Shown: positions 26,184 to 35,301 of the stretch, one piece after another
Numbering within the stretch: position 1 is the first letter of the stretch
Layout: each line of letters begins with the position of its first letter
From: an uncultured Oscillospiraceae bacterium
Lineage (GTDB): Bacteria; Bacillota; Clostridia; Oscillospirales; Oscillospiraceae
Direction of reading: 5' to 3'
Assembly: GCA_944385435.1 (NCBI GenBank)
Contig: CALWXG010000001.1
Coordinates: 1-64,000 of the forward strand
Length of the DNA stretch: 64,000 nt
Position numbers and translations under genes: made by a program
Notes under the pieces: model-generated
What the model saw: only the letters and a program-made list of their open reading frames with translations
Told to the model about the DNA's origin: nothing
The model's database searches: none

Positions 26184-26972
26184 ATGGAAACGAAGAAGAA
26201 AAAGTCCCTTGCCAGCCGCATTCCCGGTAAGGTGTGGTTGGTCATCTCCATCGCGGCCCTGCTGGTGGTATGGTATCTTCTGTCCATCATTCCCCAGACC
26301 GCCCGCGGCTTCCCCAACCTTGTACTTACCGTCCAGGGCCTGCTCAAGATGATCGAGCGGGGTGTATTCTGGCAGGATATCTCCAGCAGTCTGATTTCGG
26401 TCTTCGGCGGCTATGCTCTGGGCTTCATCATCGCACTGCCGGTGGCCATTCTGATGGCTTGGTATGTTCCTGTGCGCAACATTCTCAACCCCTGGATCCA
26501 GTTCGTCCGCAACATTCCCCCTCTGGCCTATGTGCCCCTGATCGTCATCGTGGCCGGCGTGGGCCGCCGCCCCCAGATCATCGTCATCACCATCGCCTGC
26601 TTCCTGACCATGTGCGTCACCATCTATCAGGGCGTAGTTAACGTGGACGAGACGCTGATCAAGGCCGCCCGGGTGCTGGGCGCCAGCGACAAGGACATTT
26701 TCATCCGGGTCATCGCTCCGGCCACCCTGCCTTTCATCCTCACCGCTGTGCGGCTGGGCGCCTCCGTGGCCCTGACCACCCTGATCGCCGCCGAGTCCAC
26801 CGGCGCCATCGCCGGACTGGGCATGCGGATCCGGGCACTGAACCAAACCTATGACTCGGCACCCATGCTGGCCTACGTCATTGTCATCGGCCTCATCGGC
26901 GTCGCCCTGGACAACATCATTAAACTTTTGGAAAGGAAGCTGACGGGATGGCAGGAGAAACGAGAGATCTGA
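26184..26972 (+). CDS. NitT/TauT-type ABC transporter permease
   Basis: 262 residues with about six membrane segments. The EAA-like loop (KAARVLGASDKDIFIRVIAPATLPFILTAVRLG) and the start IPGKVWLVISIAALLVVWYLL place it with SsuC/TauC/NrtB permeases that import sulfonates, nitrate, or thiamine precursors and aromatic acids. Its end overlaps the ATPase gene by 25 bases; a lipid-anchored binding protein follows, so permease, ATPase and binding protein form a complete importer. The substrate cannot be read from the sequence. Confidence 0.92.
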   Translation: METKKKKSLASRIPGKVWLVISIAALLVVWYLLSIIPQTARGFPNLVLTVQGLLKMIERGVFWQDISSSLISVFGGYALGFIIALPVAILMAWYVPVRNILNPWIQFVRNIPPLAYVPLIVIVAGVGRRPQIIVITIACFLTMCVTIYQGVVNVDETLIKAARVLGASDKDIFIRVIAPATLPFILTAVRLGASVALTTLIAAESTGAIAGLGMRIRALNQTYDSAPMLAYVIVIGLIGVALDNIIKLLERKLTGWQEKREI

Positions 26973-27739
26973 AGCTGAAGATCGACAACGTCCGCAAGGT
27001 CTTCAACACCCGCAATGGCGAGATGATCGCCCTGAACGGGGTAAACCTGGACATCTATGAAAATGAATTCATCTGCGTGGTGGGCCCCTCCGGCTGCGGC
27101 AAGTCCACCCTGCTGAACATCATCGCCGGTCTGACCGAGGCCACCTCCGGCACCGTATACTGCAACGGCAAGGCTGTTACCGGCACCGGCACCGACCGGG
27201 GCGTGGTCTTCCAGCAGTACGCCCTGTTCCCCTGGCTGACCGTAAAGAAAAATGTTATGTTTGCCCTGGAGATGCGGGGCATCAAGGGCAAACAGGCCGA
27301 GGAAGATGCCATGAAGTACCTGGCCAAGGTGCAGCTGGAGAAATTCGCCGACCACTACCCCAAGGAACTGTCCGGCGGCATGAAGCAGCGGGTGGCCATC
27401 GCCCGCGCCTACGCTGCCGATCCGGAAGTGCTGCTCATGGATGAGCCTTTCGGCGCTCTGGACGCACAGACCCGCACTCAGCTGCAGAGTGAACTGCTGG
27501 ACACCTGGGAAAAAGACCGCAAGACCTGCTTCTTCATCACCCATGATGTGGATGAGGCCATCATACTGGCTCAGCGGGTCATCATCATGAGCGCCCGCCC
27601 CGGCCGCATCAAGGACATCGTGGATATTGACATCCCCTATCCCCGCACCCAGGAGACCAAGATGAGCCCCCGGTTCTTGGAGCTGAAGAACCACATCTGG
27701 AGCCAGGTGTATCAGGAATACCTGGAGGTCCGAAAGTAA
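26948..27739 (+). CDS. NitT/TauT-type ABC transporter ATPase
   Basis: 263 residues. Walker A GPSGCGKST (about 49-57), Q loop FQQYALFPWLTV, signature LSGGMKQRVAIARA, Walker B VLLMDEPFGALD and H loop ITHDVDEAI are intact, matching the SsuB/TauB subgroup. It energises the permease encoded by the overlapping gene upstream. No accessory regulatory domain follows the core, in line with simple SsuB-type ATPases. Confidence 0.95.
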   Translation: MAGETRDLKLKIDNVRKVFNTRNGEMIALNGVNLDIYENEFICVVGPSGCGKSTLLNIIAGLTEATSGTVYCNGKAVTGTGTDRGVVFQQYALFPWLTVKKNVMFALEMRGIKGKQAEEDAMKYLAKVQLEKFADHYPKELSGGMKQRVAIARAYAADPEVLLMDEPFGALDAQTRTQLQSELLDTWEKDRKTCFFITHDVDEAIILAQRVIIMSARPGRIKDIVDIDIPYPRTQETKMSPRFLELKNHIWSQVYQEYLEVRK

Positions 27740-27826
27740 GTTCCCCGTTTGGAACGGCCCTGCGCCGTTGCAATACACGCTTGTATGTATCGGTATCAAC
27801 CAACCCTAAAAGGAGGACTTGTAAGA

Positions 27827-28900
27827 ATGAAACTGAAAAAATTATTGGCTCTGCTGCTGGCCCTGTCCATGGTCTTCGCCCTGGCCGCCTGTGGCAACGA
27901 CGAACCCGCCGGAGAGCAGTCCCAGGATCCCGGCACCGCGGCCTCCGATCCTGCCGATGAGGAAACCGGCGAGCCCGCTCCCGAGCCTGTCACCCTGAAC
28001 GTGGCCTATATGCCCAACTACGGCAGCCTTTGGGCCGTCATCGCCGCCCAGGAGCTGGGCTACTTCGAGGATGAGGGCATCACCCTGAACCTCATGTCCT
28101 TTGACTCCGGCCCCGTGATCATCTCCGCCATGGAGAGCGGCTCCGTTGACTTCGGCTACATCGGCGACGGCGCTCACAAGCTGTGCGTCCAGGGCCAGGC
28201 CTCCATCATCGGCCTGTCCCACATCTCCAACGGCGACGCCGTCATCGGCGGCCCCAACGTCACCAAGCTGGAAGACCTGGCCGGCAAGACCGTGGCTTAT
28301 TCCTCCGGCACCTCCAGTGAGACCATCCTGACCAACGCCCTGAACAGCGTGGGTCTGACCATGGCTGACATCACTCCCATGGACATGGACGCTGCCAACG
28401 TGGTGACCGCCATGCTGTCCGGCGGCGTGGACGCCTGCGCCATTTGGTCTCCCCAGAGCCTGACCATCCTGGACGAGATGGAGAACGCCACCAAGCTGGC
28501 TGAGAACACCGACTTCTCCGACATCAGCGTCTCCCTGGCCAGCTGGATCGTCATGCCCGAGTACCTGGAGGCCAACCATGACGTGGCCGTGCGCTTCATG
28601 CGCGCCCTGCTCAAGGCCATGGACTACGCCGCCCTGGAGGAGAACTATGAAGAGGTCTCCGGCTGGGTTGCCGACTTCCTGGCTCTGGATGTGGAGGACG
28701 TGCTGATGCAGGCCCGCGGCGACGCCGACTGGCTTACCGGCAAGGAAGTGCTGGCCGGCATCGAGGACGGCACTGTGGACGGCTACTACGAACTCCAGCA
28801 GGAGATGATGGTAGCCTCCGGCGCCATCACCGAGGAGGAGAAGTGCCCCGTCAGCGACTACGTCAACTACGACATCATCACCGAGGCCGGCAACTACTAA
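27827..28900 (+). CDS. NitT/TauT-type ABC transporter substrate-binding lipoprotein
   Basis: 357 residues. Signal peptide KKLLALLLALSMVFALAAC with the lipobox at Cys22, then an acidic Glu/Asp/Pro-rich linker and a periplasmic-binding-like domain of the NMT1/SsuA type: NVAYMPNYGSLWAVIAAQELGYFEDEGI and MESGSVDFGYIGDGAHKLCVQGQ match the A...KGYF..GL...S and G..D.....P patterns of this family. AGGAGGA lies 8 bases before the ATG at 27827. It ends the ABC operon; a two-component pair follows. Confidence 0.93.
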   Translation: MKLKKLLALLLALSMVFALAACGNDEPAGEQSQDPGTAASDPADEETGEPAPEPVTLNVAYMPNYGSLWAVIAAQELGYFEDEGITLNLMSFDSGPVIISAMESGSVDFGYIGDGAHKLCVQGQASIIGLSHISNGDAVIGGPNVTKLEDLAGKTVAYSSGTSSETILTNALNSVGLTMADITPMDMDAANVVTAMLSGGVDACAIWSPQSLTILDEMENATKLAENTDFSDISVSLASWIVMPEYLEANHDVAVRFMRALLKAMDYAALEENYEEVSGWVADFLALDVEDVLMQARGDADWLTGKEVLAGIEDGTVDGYYELQQEMMVASGAITEEEKCPVSDYVNYDIITEAGNY

Positions 28901-29015
28901 GGCTGCGGCCGGATACCAGACAGATTTCTGCCTTGCAAGGGGCGGCGGCGGCACGCCGCCGCCCCTTACTTCTTGGGCGCTGTCTCACAGGGATAACGGC
29001 ATCCGCGATTTCTGA

Positions 29016-29044
29016 TTTACAAACTCCACCATTCCGGCTAAAAT
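29016..29044 (+). promoter_or_regulatory. Promoter of second two-component operon
   Basis: TTTACA (29016-29021), 17-bp spacer, TAAAAT (29039-29044), 38 bp before the kinase start. Confidence 0.75.
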
Positions 29045-29082
29045 AGCCTTAGCCGATCCATTGCCGGAAAGGAGTGTACCCC

Positions 29083-30603
29083 ATGCTCATTGTATTGGTA
29101 GCAGGGCTGCTGGCAGGCTGTCTTGCGGTGCTCATTGTGAAGAAGAACCGGGAGTCCCTGCTCCTGGCCGCCACCTGCTTTTCCCTGATGCTGTTCCTCA
29201 TGGGCATCATGATCGTCATCGCCAAGCGGGGCGGCGTCACGGCGGAGATGGAGCGGTTCCTGTTCTTTTCCCCGGGGGTGCGCATCTGGCTGCAGTATAA
29301 GCTCATCACCCTGAATCAGACGGGCTATCTGCTGGCCCTGGGACGGCACCTGTTTCCCCTATGTCTGCTGGAGCTGGCTATGGCCTACTCCATGGCCGCT
29401 CCCGTACGCAAACACCCCTGGGTGCGGCGGCTGGTTCCGGTCTGTCCCATCGTCACATTGGTGCTCTACTTTCCCCATCTGTACCGCTGGCTGGTGGACA
29501 TCGCGCCCTGGACTCAGGCAGCCTTGTACTGCTTCTCCTGGGTGTGGGTCATCGGATATGTGGTGCTGGCCCTGGTTCTTCTGATTCATGAGTTCCGCTC
29601 CATCACCATCTCTTTCTGCCGCCGGCAGTTTTTTGCCGTCGCCCTGTGTCCCGTCGCTCTGTCGGCCCTGTACCTGCTCTACTCCGGGCAGGACCCCGGC
29701 CAGATCTACCGCTTCTACAGCTATGACTACCTGTGGATCAAGGGGCTGGGCTATCTGCAGTACAGCCTCACCGTGCCGGGCCATGTGTTTCTGGTGGCGA
29801 TGAATGTGATCTGCGGAGTGGTGGGCCTGGTCAGCCTGGCCCGCTTCACTCAGGACAGCTTTTCCAGCGATCGGGAGGACGTGGCGCTGGAACGGAAATT
29901 TGATGTGGCCCGTACCGGAGCCAGCGTCTTTGTCCACAGCATCAAGAACCAGCTGCTGGCCAACCGGGTGCTGTACAAGCGGATCCGGGCAGAGCTGGCC
30001 CAGCCCAGCCCAGACCTGGATAAGCTGCTGGAATATACAGACAGCCTGTCCGGCGGCAATGAACTGCTCATCTCCCGCTCCGAGGAACTCTACCGCACCG
30101 TGAAGGCCAAATCTGTCCGCCTGATTCCCGTGAATCTGGACCGGCTGGGAGAGATTACACAGGACCGGTTTTACAAGAAGTATCCAGACGGAAAGCTCCG
30201 TCTGGAACTGGACGGGGCCGTCCAGGTGCTGGCCGACGAGAACTATCTCAGCGAGGCGCTGTACAACCTGCTCACCAACGGCTGGGAGGCCACGCTGGAG
30301 ACCGGACACGACTATCCGGTGGAACTGGTCAGCCACCAGGAGCGGCTGTACACCGTGCTGGAGGTGCGGGACCGGGGCACCGGCATTCCGCCCTCGGATC
30401 TAAAGCATATTTTTGAGCCCTTCTACTCCGGAAAAAACAGCAACTTCAACTGGGGCATGGGGCTGTACCACGTGCGCACCATCGTGCGCAGCCACCTGGG
30501 CTCTCTCCGGGTGGAAAACCGGGCCGGGGGCGGCACGTCCTTTCTCATCCTGCTGCCCCGCTACACTGTACGCGCAAAAGCTGGAGGAGGTGCATCGTCT
30601 TGA
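29083..30603 (+). CDS. Sensor histidine kinase with multi-helix membrane sensor
   Basis: 506 residues. The N-terminal 250 residues hold about seven hydrophobic segments with no separate extracellular domain, so it likely senses within the membrane or a small ligand. The phosphorylated His is probably His285 in FVHSIKNQLLANRVL, which is like the H box of the SpoIIAB/LytS-type HKs (HxxKNxL). The ATPase domain has LYNLLTNGWEAT, VRDRGTGIPPSDLKHIFEPFYSGK and NWGMGLYHVRTI. ATG 29083 has AGGAG 8 bases upstream; an in-frame GTG at 29074 lies within that site. The regulator gene overlaps its stop. Confidence 0.92.
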   Translation: MLIVLVAGLLAGCLAVLIVKKNRESLLLAATCFSLMLFLMGIMIVIAKRGGVTAEMERFLFFSPGVRIWLQYKLITLNQTGYLLALGRHLFPLCLLELAMAYSMAAPVRKHPWVRRLVPVCPIVTLVLYFPHLYRWLVDIAPWTQAALYCFSWVWVIGYVVLALVLLIHEFRSITISFCRRQFFAVALCPVALSALYLLYSGQDPGQIYRFYSYDYLWIKGLGYLQYSLTVPGHVFLVAMNVICGVVGLVSLARFTQDSFSSDREDVALERKFDVARTGASVFVHSIKNQLLANRVLYKRIRAELAQPSPDLDKLLEYTDSLSGGNELLISRSEELYRTVKAKSVRLIPVNLDRLGEITQDRFYKKYPDGKLRLELDGAVQVLADENYLSEALYNLLTNGWEATLETGHDYPVELVSHQERLYTVLEVRDRGTGIPPSDLKHIFEPFYSGKNSNFNWGMGLYHVRTIVRSHLGSLRVENRAGGGTSFLILLPRYTVRAKAGGGASS

Positions 30604-31265
30604 TCCGCATTCTTGTCGCCGAGGATTTTGAACTGCTGCGGGAAGATCTATGCGACACCCTCAACCAGCAGCCGGACATCACCGTGGCGGGCAGTGCCGG
30701 CAGCGGCCGGGAGATCGAGGCCCTGGCCCTGTCCACCCCTGCAGATCTGATCCTTATGGACATCGAGATGGAGACCATCACCGCAGGCATCCGGGCCACG
30801 GAACACATTCTGGAGAAAAAGCCGGAACTGAAGATTCTCTTTCTCACCGCCCACGAGACGGACAACATCATCCTCACCTCCATGGGCGCCGGAGCGGTGG
30901 ACTACATCGTAAAAGGCTGTCCGGACAAAGAACTTCTTCTGCACATCCGCAGCGCCTACGAAGGGCGTCCTCTGCTGGACGGCAAAATTCAGAATCTGCT
31001 GCTCAAGGAGTACTCCCGCCTGCGCAGCTCCGAACGCAGCCTGCTGTTCTTCATCAGCACGGTCTCCCAGCTCACTGCAGCGGAACGGGAACTGGTCCGC
31101 CTGCTTCTGGAGGAAAAGAAAATCAAGGACATCGCCGCCATCCGCTGTGTGGAGGTGGTCACCGTCAAAACACAGATCAAAAGTCTGCTGCGCAAATTCG
31201 GATGCACCAGAACCAAGGAAATCGTAGAAATCATCCGCGAACTCAATGTGGCCCATCTCTTCTGA
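30600..31265 (+). CDS. NarL/LuxR-type response regulator
   Basis: 221 residues, TTG start overlapping the kinase stop (TTGA) with GGAGGAGG upstream. Receiver domain: acidic pair in VAEDFE, phosphoacceptor Asp54 (LILMDIEME), FLTAHET and YIVKG. The C-terminal LuxR-like helix-turn-helix reads LTAAERELVRLLLEEKKIKDIAAIRCVEVVTVKTQIKSLLRKFG. Because it is followed at 26 bp by the seven-gene sugar operon and preceded by the ABC importer, it likely controls one or both of them, but no binding site is evident. Confidence 0.92.
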   Translation: MIRILVAEDFELLREDLCDTLNQQPDITVAGSAGSGREIEALALSTPADLILMDIEMETITAGIRATEHILEKKPELKILFLTAHETDNIILTSMGAGAVDYIVKGCPDKELLLHIRSAYEGRPLLDGKIQNLLLKEYSRLRSSERSLLFFISTVSQLTAAERELVRLLLEEKKIKDIAAIRCVEVVTVKTQIKSLLRKFGCTRTKEIVEIIRELNVAHLF

Positions 31266-31291
31266 CGGGCCGGAAAGGAAGGCATGCAAAT

Positions 31292-32107
31292 ATGGATTAC
31301 TTTCAGATCCCCGCCCAGGACCTGGGCAAAAACGCCAAGATCCCCGTCTATCCTCTGGGGGACTCCGGGGAGGTCTTCTATGAGATGGCTCTGGAGATGG
31401 TGAACACCATCAAGGAGCACAACGCCCGGGGGGAGAAGACCGTCTTCATCTGCCCCGTGGGCCCCGTGGGCCAGTACCCCATCTTTGTCCGGCTGGTGAA
31501 CCGGGACCGGGTGAGCCTGAAGAACTGCTGGTTCTTCAACATGGACGAGTACCTCAACGACGACGAGACCTATATCGACAAAGAAAGTCCCCTGTCCTTC
31601 CGGGGCTTCATGGACCGCACGGTGTACACCAAGGTGGATCCGGACCTGCTCATGCCTCCCGAACAGCGGGTGTTCCCCGACCCCGCCGATCCCGGCCGGG
31701 GCGACCGGCTCATTGAGGAGCTGGGCGGCGTGGACATCGCCTTCGGCGGCATCGGCATCAACGGCCACCTGGCCTTCAACGAGGCCCAGCCGGAGCTGAC
31801 GCCGGAGCAGTTCGCCGCCCTGGGCACCCGGGTGCTCACCCTGACCCCGGAGACCAAGACCGCCAACGCCATCGGCGACCGGGGCGGCGCCATCGCCGCC
31901 ATGCCCAACAAGGCGGTCACCATCGGCATCAAGCAGATCCTGGGCGCCCGGAAGGTGCGCCTGGGCGTGTTCCGGGAGTGGCACCGGGCCGTGGTGCGCC
32001 AGGCCGCCTACGGCGAGGTCACCGCCGCCTTCCCCGTCACCCTGCTCCAGAACCACCCGGACGCCGCCATCTATACCAATGCCATCGCGGCGGCCCAGCC
32101 CTTCTGA
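31292..32107 (+). CDS. NagB-like glucosamine-6-phosphate deaminase family protein, divergent
   Basis: 271 residues. The NagB/RpiA/SOL fold is recognisable: FFNMDEYL (82-88) carries the catalytic-base Asp and GGIGINGHLAFNE (152-164) the ring-opening His159 and Glu164. Differences from NagB: the phosphate loop TGSTP reads CPVGPVGQYP, and the usual Asp of DGH is Asn157. The substrate may thus be an altered amino sugar phosphate rather than GlcN6P. It has a GGAAAGGAAGG site and heads a run of seven genes with 8-20 bp gaps, starting with NagA next. Confidence 0.82.
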   Translation: MDYFQIPAQDLGKNAKIPVYPLGDSGEVFYEMALEMVNTIKEHNARGEKTVFICPVGPVGQYPIFVRLVNRDRVSLKNCWFFNMDEYLNDDETYIDKESPLSFRGFMDRTVYTKVDPDLLMPPEQRVFPDPADPGRGDRLIEELGGVDIAFGGIGINGHLAFNEAQPELTPEQFAALGTRVLTLTPETKTANAIGDRGGAIAAMPNKAVTIGIKQILGARKVRLGVFREWHRAVVRQAAYGEVTAAFPVTLLQNHPDAAIYTNAIAAAQPF

Positions 32108-32117
32108 GAGGCGCGCC

Positions 32118-33275
32118 ATGGGAGAGAAACTGCTCTTTACCGGCGGCAGCGTCTACGTGGACGGCCGCTTCCAGCAGGCGGACCTGCTGGTGGAGGACGG
32201 CCGGATCGCCGCCGTCGGCCAGCTGAACCCCGCCGGCCTGCGGGTCAAAAACCTGGGCGGCCGGATGCTGGCGCCGGGCTTCCTGGACCTGCACACCCAC
32301 GGGGGAGACGGGGTGGACGTGAACGCCGCCACCGCCCAGGACTTTGGGAAGATCTCCCGGTTCTTTGCCCGGAACGGCACCACCGGCTGGCTGTGCTCCA
32401 TCCTCACCGACACGCCGGAGCAGACCCTGTGGTGCATCGGCCAGGCCAGAGCGGCCATGGACCATCCGGAGGACGGGGCCCGGCTGCTGGGCATCCACCT
32501 GGAGGGTCCCTTCCTGGCCAGTGAGTACAAGGGCGCCATGCCGGAGCACCTGCTGCGCACCGGTGACCCCGCCCTCTTCCACCGCTATCAGCAGGCGGCG
32601 GAGGGCGCCATCCGGTACATGACCGTCTCCCCGGAGGTGGACGGGGTGGTGGAGCTCATCGAGGCGCTGGCCGGCAAGGTGACCATCGCCATCGGCCACT
32701 CCGGCGCGGACTATGAGACCGCCATCCGGGCCATCGACGCCGGGGCCGCCAGCTGCACCCACACCTTCAACGCCATGGGGCTGTTCCACCAGCACCGGCC
32801 GGCCATCATGGGGGCTGTGCTGGAGCGTCCGGTGTACTGCGAGGCCATCTGCGACGGACGGCATCTCCACCCCGGCACCGTGCGGATGCTCTTGGCCTGC
32901 AAGGGCTGGGACAAGGTGGTGGCCGTCACCGACTCCATCCAGGCCGCCGGCCTGCCCGACGGGCACTACAAGCTGGGGGTCAACGACGTGGTGGTGGAGG
33001 ACGGGGACGCCAAGCTGGCCAGCAACGGCGTGCGGGCCGGCTCCACCCTCACCACCGGCCAGGCCCTGAAAAACCTGGTGAAGTTCACCGGGGAGAGCGT
33101 GGAGCGGGTGCTGCCCCTGCTCACCGCCAATCCCGCCCGGCTGGTGGGCCTGAGCTACCGCAAGGGCTCCATCGCCCCGGGCAAGGACGCGGACCTGGTG
33201 GTGCTGGACGAGGAACTGAACGTGAGAGAAACCTATGTGGCCGGCCGTCTTGTGTACGCCGGCGAATGTGAATAA
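32118..33275 (+). CDS. nagA: N-acetylglucosamine-6-phosphate deacetylase
   Basis: 385 residues of the amidohydrolase superfamily. Metal site and catalytic residues are intact: DLHTHGGDGVDVN (HxH), HLEGPFL (Glu), IGHSGADYE and THTFNAMG (His) and VTDSIQAAG (catalytic Asp). It removes acetate from an N-acetylated amino-sugar phosphate, the step before the deaminase encoded 10 bp upstream. The N-terminal sheet LLFTGGSVYVDGRF and C-terminal SIAPGKDADLVVLD are typical. Substrate assignment as GlcNAc6P is by family; related acetylated sugars are possible given the odd neighbours. Confidence 0.9.
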   Translation: MGEKLLFTGGSVYVDGRFQQADLLVEDGRIAAVGQLNPAGLRVKNLGGRMLAPGFLDLHTHGGDGVDVNAATAQDFGKISRFFARNGTTGWLCSILTDTPEQTLWCIGQARAAMDHPEDGARLLGIHLEGPFLASEYKGAMPEHLLRTGDPALFHRYQQAAEGAIRYMTVSPEVDGVVELIEALAGKVTIAIGHSGADYETAIRAIDAGAASCTHTFNAMGLFHQHRPAIMGAVLERPVYCEAICDGRHLHPGTVRMLLACKGWDKVVAVTDSIQAAGLPDGHYKLGVNDVVVEDGDAKLASNGVRAGSTLTTGQALKNLVKFTGESVERVLPLLTANPARLVGLSYRKGSIAPGKDADLVVLDEELNVRETYVAGRLVYAGECE

Positions 33276-33289
33276 GGAGGAACTACATC

Positions 33290-34438
33290 ATGCCATTAGT
33301 ACCGCTGAGACCCCTGATGGAGGCCGCCGAGGCCCACAACTACGCCCAGGGCGCGTTTAACGTCAACGCCGTGGCCCAGGCCAAGGCCGTCATTGAAATG
33401 CACGAGACCTTCCGCTCCCCCGCCATCCTGCAGGGCGCGGACCTGGCCAACGCCTTCATGGGCGGCCGGGTGGACTTTGCCAACGGCACCCTGGAGGACA
33501 AGAAGAAGGGCGCCCGGAACATCGCCAACGCCGTGAAGAAGTACGGCGAGAACTCCCCCATCCCCGTGGTGCTCCACCTGGACCACGGCAAGGACTTCGA
33601 CTCCTGCGTGGCCGCCATCGAGGGGGGCTACACCTCCGTCATGATCGACGGCTCCTCCCTGCCCCTGGAGCAGAACATCGAGCTGACCCGGGAGGTGGTG
33701 AAGTACGCCCACGCCCGGGGCGTCAGCGTGGAGGGCGAGCTGGGGGTGCTGGGCGGCCAGGAGGACCATGTCTTTGCCGCCACCTCCACCTACACCAACC
33801 CCCTGGATGCCGTGAGATTTATCCAGGAGACCGGGGTGGACGCCCTGGCCATCTCCTACGGCACCCAGCACGGGGCCAACAAGGGCAAGAACGCCAAGCT
33901 CCGCCGGGAGATCCCCATCGCCATCAAGGAATGCATCAACCGTCTGGGCATCTTCTGCGCCCTGGTCAGCCACGGCTCCTCCACCGTCCCCCAGTACATT
34001 GTCAAGGAGATCAACGACCTGGGGGGCGACATCCAGAACGCCTACGGCATCAACGTGGACGAGCTCATCGCCGCCATTCCCTGCGGCATCCGCAAGATCA
34101 ACGTGGACACCGACATCCGCCTGGCGGTCACCCGGAACATGAAGGAGCTGTTCGCCCAGCAGCCGGAGCTGCGGGAGAGCCCCTCTATCGGCGGCGTGTA
34201 CGCCCTGCTGGAGGAGAAAAAGTCCGCTTTCGATCCCCGGGTGTTTTTCCCGCCCATCATGGACACCGTCCTCACTGGCAATGTGCCCGATGACGACGTG
34301 GCCCTGCTCATGAGCCGGGTGGAGGCCGGCGTGAAGGAGGCCGTGGGCTCCCTGATCGTCAACTTCGGCTCCTACGGCAAGGCCCCTCTGGTGGAGCAGA
34401 AGTCCCTGGAGGACATGATCGACTTCTACAAGAAGTGA
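33290..34438 (+). CDS. Class II fructose-bisphosphate aldolase family protein
   Basis: 382 residues, longer than the usual ~280-310 because of insertions and a C-terminal extension. Zn ligands and active-site motifs are visible: VVLHLDHGKDFDSC, GGYTSVMIDGSSLPLEQNI, SVEGELGVLGGQED, ALAISYGTQHG, ALVSHGSSTVP and INVDTDIRLA. Class II aldolases cleave ketose 1-phosphates or 1,6-bisphosphates. In this operon it would act on the product of the phosphofructokinase-like enzyme. Confidence 0.88.
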   Translation: MPLVPLRPLMEAAEAHNYAQGAFNVNAVAQAKAVIEMHETFRSPAILQGADLANAFMGGRVDFANGTLEDKKKGARNIANAVKKYGENSPIPVVLHLDHGKDFDSCVAAIEGGYTSVMIDGSSLPLEQNIELTREVVKYAHARGVSVEGELGVLGGQEDHVFAATSTYTNPLDAVRFIQETGVDALAISYGTQHGANKGKNAKLRREIPIAIKECINRLGIFCALVSHGSSTVPQYIVKEINDLGGDIQNAYGINVDELIAAIPCGIRKINVDTDIRLAVTRNMKELFAQQPELRESPSIGGVYALLEEKKSAFDPRVFFPPIMDTVLTGNVPDDDVALLMSRVEAGVKEAVGSLIVNFGSYGKAPLVEQKSLEDMIDFYKK

Positions 34439-34451
34439 GGGGGACACCGTC

Positions 34452-35288
34452 ATGAAGCATCTGTATCTGAACCTGAAGCGGTTCGACGTCCCCGTGGAGT
34501 ACGGCGGCGTCAACCGCATCGCCCCGCTGAAGGACTGGGGCAGCTACATCGTCGCCCACACCCAGGAGGGTCTGAAGCACTATGACCCCGGCCAGGTGGA
34601 GTTCGTCCAGTACTTCCCCGAGGCCCACATCCTGGGGGCCGTGGGCGCCCGGTGTGAGGGCAGCCCCGTCCAGGTGGGCTGCCAGGGCGTCTACCGGATG
34701 AACACCGCCGTGGGCGGCAACTTCGGCGCCTTCACCACCAACCGTCCCGCCTCCATCGCCAAGGCTATGGGCTGCGCCTCCACCATCATCGGCCACTGCG
34801 AGGAGCGCAACGACAAGGCGGGCATCCTGGCCGAGGCCGGGGTGACCGACACCGCCGCCGTCAACCGCCTGCTGAACCAGGAGATCCGCCTGGCGGTGGA
34901 GCAGGGTCTCACCGTGCTGTACTGCATCGGCGAGAAGAGCGAGGAGCAGGAGCACTGGCAGGACGTGCTGGGCGAACAGCTCAGCGTGGGCCTGGACGGG
35001 GTGGACACCTCCAAGGTGGTCATCGGCTACGAGCCGGTGTGGTCCATCGGCCCGGGCAAGACCCCTGCCGGCAAGGACTACATCACCATGATCGCCCGTT
35101 TCGTCAAGGAGCGCACCGGCGGTCTGGACGTGGTGTACGGCGGCGGTCTGAAGGTGGACAACGCCGAGATGCTCGCCTCCATCGACGAGATCGACGGCGG
35201 CCTCATCGCCCTCACCCGCTTCCAGGGGGAGATCGGCTTCTACCCCGACGAATACCTGGAAATCATCAAAACCTACCTGGGAAACTAA
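34452..35288 (+). CDS. Triose-phosphate isomerase family protein, divergent
   Basis: 278 residues. Key TIM residues are retained: Asn and Lys in LNLKR near the start, His in IIGHCEER (GHSERR in TIM), and the catalytic Glu in IGYEPVWSIGPGK. The phosphate-gripping C-terminal region differs: the GGASL motif is replaced by GGLIALTRFQGEIGF, and the last loop reads YGGGLKV. It may therefore isomerise a different short sugar phosphate, as TIM homologues such as LerI do in erythritol catabolism. It follows the aldolase by 13 bp. A plain second TIM is the alternative. Confidence 0.82.
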   Translation: MKHLYLNLKRFDVPVEYGGVNRIAPLKDWGSYIVAHTQEGLKHYDPGQVEFVQYFPEAHILGAVGARCEGSPVQVGCQGVYRMNTAVGGNFGAFTTNRPASIAKAMGCASTIIGHCEERNDKAGILAEAGVTDTAAVNRLLNQEIRLAVEQGLTVLYCIGEKSEEQEHWQDVLGEQLSVGLDGVDTSKVVIGYEPVWSIGPGKTPAGKDYITMIARFVKERTGGLDVVYGGGLKVDNAEMLASIDEIDGGLIALTRFQGEIGFYPDEYLEIIKTYLGN

Positions 35289-35301
35289 GGAGTGACAGCC
35301 T

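Noticed and set aside
28939..28966. GC-rich hairpin (GGGGCGGCGGC/GCCGCCGCCCC) after the binding-protein gene as terminator
   Set aside because: No T run follows (TTACTTCTT only); it may still slow the polymerase, but I do not list it as a confident terminator.
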